5,677 nt of DNA, taken from Candidatus Poseidoniales archaeon (GTDB lineage: Archaea; Thermoplasmatota; Poseidoniia; Poseidoniales; Poseidoniaceae). How positions within the stretch are numbered: the first letter of the stretch is position 1; each line of letters starts with the position of its first letter. The position numbers were made by a program, and so were the translations under genes. Positions 1 through 5,426 of the stretch are shown here, piece by piece. The notes under the pieces were generated by a model, which was not told where the DNA came from, searched no databases, and saw only the letters and a list, made by a program, of their open reading frames with translations. Location: assembly GCA_012959845.1 (NCBI GenBank), contig DUCL01000060.1, positions 1-5,677 on the forward strand. Direction: 5' to 3'.

Positions 1-763
1 CGCCCTTCTTGGACTGCTTTAGAATATCTTCACTCTCCTCGACTGTGAACCAACCTGGTTCACAAAACACATCGGCAGAACGTGCAATACCTTGTTCCAA
101 TACTGCAGGTAATTGTTCACTCAATATTTCTTCCACATATTCTTGCCGAGTATTTTCCTTTGGTGTAGCATGTGCTCCCAACCAAGTTTGGTCTATACTA
201 GGGAGATGCTGCATCTTAGATAGGTCATCTCCTGCTGCAATTAACTTCAATTCTGATTCGGTGGACAATCCATAGCCACTTTTTATTTCTAAGTGAGTGG
301 AGCCATTTCTAAATGCTCCTCTTAGTCTTTTATAGCCCAATTCAACTAACTCAGCTTGCGAAGATTTGCGGGTTTCTTCTACGGTGGAAACAATACCTCC
401 ACCCATAGATGCAATATCTGAATAGGAATGCCCTTGCTGGCGCCATGATACTTCGCGAGAACGGTCGCCAGCCCACAGTAAATGTGTATGCGCATCTACG
501 AGCCCTGGGATTAGTGCTCTGCCTTGAAGAGAATATATCTTACTATCATGGTCAGTTGCATTAGCATGATGGACATTTTCACTTCCAAATTCCTCCTCTA
601 GTACTTTGGATTCATCGATTTTTGTGATTATTCCGTCTTCTACTACAATTCCATTTCCAGCAGGACTTGTTAGCAAATCAATATTTGTTAATTCTGCTCC
701 CTTCAAAGAACCATTTCCTGAGAGATGGGCCATCGGCCCAAGGTCCAACAATACAGTACGCAT
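1..763 (-). CDS. hutI: Imidazolonepropionase (HutI), C-terminus cut off by the window edge
   Basis: This metal-dependent amidohydrolase opens the ring of 4-imidazolone-5-propanoate to give N-formimino-L-glutamate, the third step of histidine breakdown, in the cytoplasm. Reading the minus strand from the ATG at 763 gives 254 uninterrupted codons. Residues 85-105 contain IPGLVDAHTHLLWAGDRSRE with the metal-binding H92-x-H94 and the substrate-contacting Arg of the GDR motif. Residues 121-132 read GGGIVSTVEETR, KSGYGL follows at 161-166, LGAHA at 195-199 and DVFCEPGWF at 231-239, all in the order usual for HutI. Family members are about 400 residues, so roughly 150 residues, including the later metal His and Asp, lie beyond position 1. 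The start fits because the N-terminal strands and the NGSLKGAE motif are complete. No Shine-Dalgarno precedes it, so the mRNA may have little or no leader. It is transcribed away from kae1 across a 58-bp spacer. No other hut gene is visible here. Confidence 0.93.
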   Translation of the reverse strand, partial: MRTVLLDLGPMAHLSGNGSLKGAELTNIDLLTSPAGNGIVVEDGIITKIDESKVLEEEFGSENVHHANATDHDSKIYSLQGRALIPGLVDAHTHLLWAGDRSREVSWRQQGHSYSDIASMGGGIVSTVEETRKSSQAELVELGYKRLRGAFRNGSTHLEIKSGYGLSTESELKLIAAGDDLSKMQHLPSIDQTWLGAHATPKENTRQEYVEEILSEQLPAVLEQGIARSADVFCEPGWFTVEESEDILKQSKKG

Positions 764-784
764 TGGTGGGCCTTATGCGTGAGG

Positions 785-794
785 GTTGAAGAAC
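785..794 (+). promoter_or_regulatory. TTGAAGAA-type element in the hutI/kae1 divergent spacer
   Basis: GTTGAAGAAC lies 27 nt before the kae1 ATG and 21 nt before the hutI ATG on the other strand, near the middle of the 58-bp spacer. Its ends (GTT...AAC) are self-complementary. kae1 has no Shine-Dalgarno. The same octamer occurs before the basic-protein and mutase genes. I infer a promoter or transcription-start element for a short-leader mRNA; no classical AT-rich TATA box is seen in this spacer. Confidence 0.35.
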
Positions 795-821
795 AATAGC
801 CATGAGCACTGTCTGAGCGCG

Positions 822-1832
822 ATGGACAAGTGGACCCTCGGAATTGAGTCAACGGCACATACATTGTCGTTCGGGTTGGTGGATTCTAAGGGAATTCCTT
901 ATCCTTCTTGTTCCGATACAGTAAGTCCTACAGAAGGTGGAATCCATCCTCGCGAAGCAGCGGACCATCACAAGGAAGTTGCCTCTATATTACTTGGAAA
1001 ATTACTTGTTCAAAATGAATTATCAATGACTGATATCGGCGCAGTATCATATTCACAAGGTCCGGGATTAGGGCCCTGCTTACGAGTAGGTGCCGCTATT
1101 GCAAGGGGCATTTCTAGCCGACTGGAAGTTCCACTAATCGGAGTCAATCACTGTGTAGCACATATCGAGATTGGTAGAGATCAGTGTGGCTGCACCGACC
1201 CTGTTTTGCTTTATGTTTCAGGAGGAAACACACAGGTCATAGCGAGGTTGGAAGGAAGATACCGCGTGCTGGGTGAAACACTTGACATTGGTATTGGCAA
1301 TATGCTTGATAAATTTGCAAGAACTCAAGGGATTCCATTTCCTGGTGGACCTGTAATTGAAAAACTTGCAGCGAAATGGCTTGAAGAGAATCCTAATCCA
1401 ACTATGGATGGATTGGAATTACCATATGCGGTGAGAGGTATGGATTTGGCATTCTCTGGCGTGATGACTGCGGCTCAAAGATTGCTAGAATCGGGAAAAT
1501 CACTTGAAGCGGTTTGTTGGTCATTGCAGGAGCATGTTTTCGCTGCTTGTGTAGAAGTGGCAGAAAGGGCAATGGCTCATACTGGCAAAACTGAACTTTT
1601 ACTCGGTGGAGGAGTTGCATGCAATTCGAGATTACGTACAATGTGTGAATTGATGGCTGCTGAGCGCGAATCAACATCTTTTGCACCTCCGCGTATGTAC
1701 TGTATTGACAATGGGACAATGATAGCAAAATTAGGATTTTTAGAACTTGATAGTGGAAGGATTACAACATACCCTCACAGTGCTGTAGATCAATATTTGC
1801 GTACTGACCAAACACCAATAACTTGGGTGTGA
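822..1832 (+). CDS. kae1: Kae1, KEOPS complex tRNA threonylcarbamoyladenosine (t6A) synthase subunit
   Basis: Kae1 (TsaD/Kae1/Qri7 family) transfers the threonylcarbamoyl group from TC-AMP to A37 of ANN-decoding tRNAs, within KEOPS (with Pcc1, Bud32 and Cgi121). From the ATG at 822 the protein has 336 residues, the usual length. LGIESTAHT opens the first ASKHA ATPase lobe at 6-14. HPREAADHH lies at 42-50, and GVNHCVAHIEIG at 107-118 supplies the metal ligands H110 and H114. YVSGGNTQ lies at 131-138, GETLDIGIGNMLDKFAR at 151-167, LPYAVRGMDLAFSG at 200-213, LLGGGVACNSRL at 260-271 and CIDNGTMIA at 294-302, with the third metal ligand D296. All catalytic motifs are intact. Many archaeal Kae1 proteins are fused to the Bud32 kinase; this one ends right after the Kae1 domain, so Bud32 must be encoded elsewhere. 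A TTG at 786 would add 12 residues; I prefer 822 because homologues begin a few residues before LGIE and the extension has no family character. Confidence 0.95.
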   Translation: MDKWTLGIESTAHTLSFGLVDSKGIPYPSCSDTVSPTEGGIHPREAADHHKEVASILLGKLLVQNELSMTDIGAVSYSQGPGLGPCLRVGAAIARGISSRLEVPLIGVNHCVAHIEIGRDQCGCTDPVLLYVSGGNTQVIARLEGRYRVLGETLDIGIGNMLDKFARTQGIPFPGGPVIEKLAAKWLEENPNPTMDGLELPYAVRGMDLAFSGVMTAAQRLLESGKSLEAVCWSLQEHVFAACVEVAERAMAHTGKTELLLGGGVACNSRLRTMCELMAAERESTSFAPPRMYCIDNGTMIAKLGFLELDSGRITTYPHSAVDQYLRTDQTPITWV

Positions 1833-1834
1833 GG

Positions 1835-1847
1835 TATATTGAAGAAC
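1835..1847 (+). promoter_or_regulatory. TATA-like sequence joined to a TTGAAGAA element before the basic-protein gene
   Basis: TATATTGAAGAAC lies 3 bp after the kae1 stop and 35 nt before the TTG start at 1883. TATATT could act as an archaeal TATA box placing transcription start near 1860-1865. The TTGAAGAAC part is identical to the element before kae1. The start at 1883 has no upstream Shine-Dalgarno. Confidence 0.35.
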
Positions 1848-1882
1848 GCTAACCGTTTTATGGGGTCGGCTACGCCACATGT

Positions 1883-2749
1883 TTGGGGGAGTTAACTATC
1901 GAGCGTAGAAAGAAGAGGCGAGACCCGCCAAATCCATTTTCTGCTGATGCCAGTGCACAGAGAAATCAACGCCATAATCAGCGCGTTCAAAACTCCCCAA
2001 ATAGAACTCAAAAACCAAATTCCCAACCTGCAAAAAATAGCAGTTTAACCGACTTGGATAAAAAGCGCAAAGAGGCACTTACAAGAATGTCCGATGCCAA
2101 ACCAAGCGGCACTTCTGAGCAGGTGGGGTCAGCGGCTTCATCATCTGGGATTTCAAAGCAAAATCAGCAACAACAATCTTCCGAAAAGCCATCTTCAAGA
2201 GCAGACCGTTTAGCAGAACTACGAAAAAAATCCGCTGCATCAAAATTGAATGCTGAGCAGCATAAAGCCGGAGATAATGCAACAGTTGAAGGGGCTCCGG
2301 TTGAAGTGGTTGCTGAAGTAAAATTAGTTGAAGCAAAGGCTGAAATTGAAACTTTTTCAGCGGTAACAGTTGCTTCTTCAAAACCAGCTGTATCTCAATT
2401 AAATGTATTCAAGATTGTTGAAGAAACTCAAGTAAAGGCTACTAATGATCGCCGTAAGAAGCGCCGACCACATGCTAAAAAGGGCGGCGGAAGACAAAGA
2501 CAAGAGAAAAGACTCAACAGGCAAAAATATTTGGAATACAAATATGCTGCAAGAGATATTCTCGACAATCCAACTGTTCCTGAAGAACATCGTTCAAATA
2601 TCCTAGGTCAAGTTTGGGCCAAGGGTGAACGAATGTCTGTTGATGATTCGTATGAATTTATTAATGAAAAAATATTGGAGAATATCCTAACTGAAGAAGT
2701 TGCCGATAAACTGAAAAGTTTAGTTAGGAAATATACAACAAGACGGTGA
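1883..2749 (+). CDS. Basic, mostly disordered protein of unknown function with twin RRKKRR motifs and a helical C-terminal domain
   Basis: I do not recognise this family. The 288-residue product has three parts. Residues 1-130 are polar and low in complexity, rich in Gln, Asn, Ser, Lys and Arg, with ERRKKRR at 7-13. Residues 131-185 are an Ala/Val/Glu-rich linker. DRRKKRR recurs at 189-195, followed by a basic Gly/Arg/Lys stretch (199-214). The last part, about 211-288, looks like a compact helical domain with a normal spread of hydrophobic residues and a basic end (KYTTRR). No signal peptide or membrane segment is visible. Arginine-rich motifs, extreme basicity and position after kae1 suggest RNA, ribosome or DNA binding, which is inference only. 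The start is TTG at 1883: the frame is closed by a stop at 1850-1852 and holds no ATG or GTG between that stop and 1883, nor in the following two dozen codons. The TGA stop overlaps the ribosome site of the FKBP gene, so the two are surely co-transcribed. Confidence 0.8.
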   Translation: MGELTIERRKKRRDPPNPFSADASAQRNQRHNQRVQNSPNRTQKPNSQPAKNSSLTDLDKKRKEALTRMSDAKPSGTSEQVGSAASSSGISKQNQQQQSSEKPSSRADRLAELRKKSAASKLNAEQHKAGDNATVEGAPVEVVAEVKLVEAKAEIETFSAVTVASSKPAVSQLNVFKIVEETQVKATNDRRKKRRPHAKKGGGRQRQEKRLNRQKYLEYKYAARDILDNPTVPEEHRSNILGQVWAKGERMSVDDSYEFINEKILENILTEEVADKLKSLVRKYTTRR

Positions 2750-2750
2750 G
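2745..2750 (+). promoter_or_regulatory. Shine-Dalgarno site of the FKBP gene
   Basis: GGTGAG is complementary to the UCACC of the 16S rRNA 3' end and lies three bases before the ATG at 2754 (core GGTGA, spacer 4). It overlaps the TGA stop (2747-2749) of the basic-protein gene, so a ribosome finishing that gene lies over the next start. The whole string GGTGAGTAAATG recurs before the epimerase. Confidence 0.8.
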
Positions 2751-2753
2751 TAA

Positions 2754-3257
2754 ATGAGTGAATTAACAGTAAGTAAAAACATAGTTGCGAGTGTACATTA
2801 CACCGGCACATTGCCAGAGAGTGGAGAAGTCTTTGATACTAGTGAAGGCAGAGACCCACTAACATTCATTATTGGTCACGGTCAAATGATTCCTGGTTTT
2901 GAAGAAGAAATTCAAGGTGCAAAAATCGGTGAAAAGAGAACTTTTACACTTACTCCGGATAAGGCATACGGTGAAAGAGAAGATGCTGCTTTGATGAAGA
3001 TTCCAAGAAGCGAATTTGCTACATTGGAAGAAGAGAATAAATTAGAACTGGGAATGACATTGGTTGCTTCTATGGAACACGGCCCTGCACCGTTTACTAT
3101 TACTGAATTAACTGATGATGAAGTAACTGCTGATTTCAATCACAAGTTGGCAGGAGAATCCTTGACATTTGCTGTAGAAATTGTTGAACTTAGAGATGCA
3201 GATGAGGAAGAACTCTCACACGGACATGTCCATGGCCCTAATGGCCACCACCATTGA
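2754..3257 (+). CDS. FKBP-type peptidyl-prolyl cis-trans isomerase, SlyD-like, with His-rich tail
   Basis: This 167-residue enzyme catalyses cis-trans isomerisation of prolyl bonds and, in the SlyD group, acts as a cytoplasmic chaperone. VHYTGTL (14-20), the FDTSEGRDPLTFIIG stretch (27-41), the strongly conserved QMIPGFEEEIQGAKIGEK (44-61) and KAYGERED (70-77) form the first half of the FKBP fold. Residues about 76-127 (including IPRSEF and GMTLVASMEHGPAPFTITEL) form the insert-in-flap chaperone domain. DFNHKLAGESLTFAVEIVELR (127-147) closes the FKBP fold. The C-terminus is acidic and then His-rich (HGHVHGPNGHHH, 156-167), matching the metal-binding tail of SlyD, which in bacteria handles nickel; metal binding here is inferred. 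There is no signal peptide. The ATG is fixed by GGTGAG just upstream, which overlaps the stop of the preceding gene. It is very probably translationally coupled to that basic protein. Confidence 0.95.
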   Translation: MSELTVSKNIVASVHYTGTLPESGEVFDTSEGRDPLTFIIGHGQMIPGFEEEIQGAKIGEKRTFTLTPDKAYGEREDAALMKIPRSEFATLEEENKLELGMTLVASMEHGPAPFTITELTDDEVTADFNHKLAGESLTFAVEIVELRDADEEELSHGHVHGPNGHHH

Positions 3258-3288
3258 ATAAATAAGATATCACTCTAAGTGGGGAGTG

Positions 3289-3297
3289 TTGAAGAAT
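3289..3297 (+). promoter_or_regulatory. TTGAAGAA-type element before the mutase gene
   Basis: TTGAAGAAT lies 20 nt before the preferred ATG at 3318, in the 60-bp spacer after the FKBP gene. The mutase start has no Shine-Dalgarno. A 5-bp inverted repeat, CACTC (3271-3275) with GAGTG (3284-3288), directly abuts its 5' side. The shared position with the elements at 785 and 1839 suggests a promoter-region signal and hence a separate transcription unit for mutase and epimerase. Confidence 0.35.
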
Positions 3298-3317
3298 CGC
3301 CGACGCTTGGACACTGT

Positions 3318-4919
3318 ATGGTCGCGTCTCGTAAAGACGAATGGGAAACCCTTGGTGGGCTCAATATTCCTTTGCAGAGTGATGAAAATACCCTCGCAGA
3401 AGTGGGTTATTCACAATCAAATGTCGGTAGCGCTGGAAGTGAGCCATATACTCGGGGTATCCATTCCACAATGTATCGTTCAAGGCTCTGGACTATGCGC
3501 CAATATGCTGGATTTTCTAGTGCTCAAGCGACAAATGAGCGATTTAAATTATTACTTGAACGTGGGCAAAAGGGATTATCTGTTGCCTTTGATTTACCAA
3601 CGCAATTAGGCCTAGATGCTGATGATGAACTATCTTATGGAGAGGTTGGTAAGGTCGGTGTTTCGATTTCATCTATTGATGATATGCGATTATTACTGGA
3701 TGGTATTCCATTAGATAAAGTCAGCACTTCGATGACGATCAATTCCCCAGCGATTATTCTATTGGCAATGTACGTTGCAGTGGCCGAAGAACAAGGTATT
3801 TCATCCGACAAAGTAATCGGTACAATTCAAAATGATATCCTCAAAGAATATATTGCGAGAGGAACATATGTATTCCCTCCAAAACAATCAATGCGCCTGA
3901 TTACTGATGTGTTTGAATACTGTGCACAAAATATCCCTCTATGGAATACAATTTCTATATCTGGATATCACATCCGAGAGGCTGGTTCCACCGCCGTACA
4001 AGAGGTTGCGTTTACTCTTGCAAATGCTTTGGCTTATGTTGAGGCTGCTGTCGATTCGGGATTAGATATAGACACATTTGCGCCAAGGATTTCGTTCTTT
4101 TTTAATTGCCATAATGATTTCTTTGAAGAGGCGAGTAAATTTAGAGCCGCTAGAAGATTGTGGTTTGATTTGATTAGTCAACGTTTCAAACCAAATAATC
4201 CAAAATCTGCTATGCTTAGATTCCATACTCAGGTCGCTGGCGTTAGTCTAACTGCTCAACAACCACTCAACAATATTGCACGTGTCACAATACAGGCTCT
4301 TGCTGCAGTATGCGGTGGAACTCAAAGTCTTCACACCAATTCTTATGATGAGGCATTGGGGTTACCAACTGAAGAAAGCGCAACAGTGGCACTTAGGACT
4401 CAACAAATTATCGCAGAAGAAAGCGGAGTTGCTGACGCAGTAGACCCATTAGGTGGCTCATATCATGTCGAAGCCCTAACTGAACGTATTTACCAAGAAG
4501 CCCTTCTCCAAATTCAACAAATCGAAAAGTTAGGTGGAGCGATGGCAGCAATTGAGCAGGGGTGGCAACAGAGGGAAATTCACAATGCTGCATTCAAGCA
4601 TCAAATTGATGTGGAATCTGGAGCTAGAAAAATAGTCGGTGTAAATCATGGAGTAATGGATGATGAAGCAAGTACTGAAGTCTTACAATTAGATCCAACT
4701 GTTGGTGAAATGCAATGCCAACGATTGGCAGAATTAAGAGTTCATAGAGATGATGCGTCATCACAAGCGTGCATTGAAGCAATTGGAGTTGCTGCAGCAG
4801 GTACCGATAATCTATTTCCACTAATATTAGATGCTGTCAAGGCAAATTGTACTCTTGGAGAAATAATGAATGCAATGCGCGACAAATTCGGAGAGTGGAA
4901 GGCTCCAAGTGGATTTTGA
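3318..4919 (+). CDS. mcmA1: Methylmalonyl-CoA mutase, large (catalytic, substrate-binding) subunit
   Basis: With its cobalamin-binding partner this enzyme interconverts (R)-methylmalonyl-CoA and succinyl-CoA. From the ATG at 3318 it has 533 residues. YTRGIHSTMYRSRLWTMRQYAGFS (44-67), GLSVAFDLPTQLG (86-98), TIQNDILKEYIARGTY (169-184), SISGYHIREAGST (213-225), PRISFFFNCHNDFFEE (256-271), the TQSLHTNSYDEALGLPT stretch (335-351) and DPLGGSYHVE (376-385) are classical. Residues that define methylmalonyl-CoA specificity are present: Y63 (Y89 in Propionibacterium MutB), R181 (R207, which contacts the substrate carboxylate) and H218 (H244). Isobutyryl-CoA mutases have Phe and Gln at the first two positions. 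The chain stops after the barrel domain, without the DxHxxG cobalamin domain, so this is the split archaeal-type form and the small subunit is encoded elsewhere. A GTG at 3279 would add 13 residues; 3318 is preferred because the extension has no family character and runs through the upstream motif. The epimerase gene follows by 9 bp. Confidence 0.95.
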   Translation: MVASRKDEWETLGGLNIPLQSDENTLAEVGYSQSNVGSAGSEPYTRGIHSTMYRSRLWTMRQYAGFSSAQATNERFKLLLERGQKGLSVAFDLPTQLGLDADDELSYGEVGKVGVSISSIDDMRLLLDGIPLDKVSTSMTINSPAIILLAMYVAVAEEQGISSDKVIGTIQNDILKEYIARGTYVFPPKQSMRLITDVFEYCAQNIPLWNTISISGYHIREAGSTAVQEVAFTLANALAYVEAAVDSGLDIDTFAPRISFFFNCHNDFFEEASKFRAARRLWFDLISQRFKPNNPKSAMLRFHTQVAGVSLTAQQPLNNIARVTIQALAAVCGGTQSLHTNSYDEALGLPTEESATVALRTQQIIAEESGVADAVDPLGGSYHVEALTERIYQEALLQIQQIEKLGGAMAAIEQGWQQREIHNAAFKHQIDVESGARKIVGVNHGVMDDEASTEVLQLDPTVGEMQCQRLAELRVHRDDASSQACIEAIGVAAAGTDNLFPLILDAVKANCTLGEIMNAMRDKFGEWKAPSGF

Positions 4920-4925
4920 GGTGAG
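4920..4925 (+). promoter_or_regulatory. Shine-Dalgarno site of the epimerase gene
   Basis: GGTGAG starts directly after the TGA stop of the mutase (4917-4919) and ends three bases before the ATG at 4929. The 12 bases from here through the ATG are identical to those before the FKBP gene. This fixes the epimerase start and argues for coupled translation of mutase and epimerase. Confidence 0.8.
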
Positions 4926-4928
4926 TAA

Positions 4929-5363
4929 ATGGATTTTGGATCAATACATATAGACCATGTGGGAATAGCAACTGGTGATTTGGAATCTGCAAGCCATTTT
5001 TGGAAACTACTTGGTTTGACTCAAAATGCGGAAGATGAAACGGTGTTAGAGCAAGGTGTGACGACGAGATTTTTCTCTACATCTGCGCCTGATGAGAGTG
5101 TTGAAAAACATCCTCCTATGGTTGAATTGCTCCAACCTACATCAGAAGATTCTCCGATTGGCAAATTTTTGGCTAAACGAGGTCCTGGGATTCAACAATT
5201 GTGTTTCCGTGTTGAGAAATTACAACCGCTAATCGACTATTTGCTGGATAACGGAATCCAGATGATTGATACTGAACCAAAACTTGGGGCTGGTGGCTCA
5301 ATAATTGCATTTGTACACCCTAAATCAACCGGTGGTGTTTTGGTAGAACTAAAACAAAGATAG
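4929..5363 (+). CDS. mce: Methylmalonyl-CoA epimerase, with His-to-Gln change at the metal site
   Basis: This vicinal-oxygen-chelate (glyoxalase) family protein interconverts (S)- and (R)-methylmalonyl-CoA, feeding the mutase encoded immediately upstream. The 144-residue length is typical. IDHVGIAT (8-15) begins the first beta-alpha-beta-beta-beta module and gives metal ligand H10. VELLQP (65-70) puts E66 at the second ligand position (Q65 in Propionibacterium). GGSIIAFVHPKSTGGVLVEL (122-141) holds the signature HPKS and ligand E140. The odd point is residues 85-93, GPGIQQLCF: the family has GxGIHHIxF, and the second His is a metal ligand. Both His are Gln here, each needing a base change in a CAC/CAT codon to CAA, so one sequencing error cannot explain it. 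Gln can ligate metals, and activity is probably kept or altered rather than plainly lost. Start and ribosome site are clear: GGTGAG lies 4-9 nt upstream of the ATG. Confidence 0.9.
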   Translation: MDFGSIHIDHVGIATGDLESASHFWKLLGLTQNAEDETVLEQGVTTRFFSTSAPDESVEKHPPMVELLQPTSEDSPIGKFLAKRGPGIQQLCFRVEKLQPLIDYLLDNGIQMIDTEPKLGAGGSIIAFVHPKSTGGVLVELKQR

Positions 5364-5387
5364 CACTGATTCTTACCTTTGCAATAA

Positions 5388-5426
5388 TTATGAGGAATAC
5401 TCTCATAACCCTTCATTGATAGGGTT
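5388..5426 (+). repeat. Two abutting inverted repeats between the epimerase and the last gene
   Basis: The first repeat pairs TTATGAG (5388-5394) with CTCATAA (5402-5408), a perfect 7-bp stem and 7-nt loop. The second pairs AACCCT (5407-5412) with AGGGTT (5421-5426), a perfect 6-bp stem and 8-nt loop. They share the two A residues at 5407-5408, so both cannot form at full length at once. The second stem ends 6 nt before the ATG at 5433. They could end the mutase-epimerase transcript, bind a regulator, or control translation of the next gene; the sequence does not decide. No long T-run follows. Confidence 0.5.

Noticed and set aside
9..275. Plus-strand open frame of 88 codons at the left edge
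   Set aside because: It is antisense to hutI, whose minus-strand reading has strong family motifs; the plus-strand product (Ser/Cys-rich) resembles nothing.
802..816. ATG at 802 as an alternative kae1 start
   Set aside because: It is in another frame and meets a TGA after four codons.
1402..2811. Several minus-strand frames of 60-108 codons under kae1 and the basic-protein gene
   Set aside because: All are shadows of plus-strand genes, with compositions expected from the reverse of AT-rich coding sequence.
3214..3254. His-rich FKBP tail considered as an artificial His-tag or a sequencing artefact
   Set aside because: The HGHVHGPNGHHH pattern is the natural tail style of SlyD-like FKBPs and is in frame with the stop.
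3286..3609. Second plus-strand frame of 107 codons overlapping the mutase start
   Set aside because: It overlaps the mutase in another frame and ends within it; the mutase frame holds the conserved motifs over the same bases.
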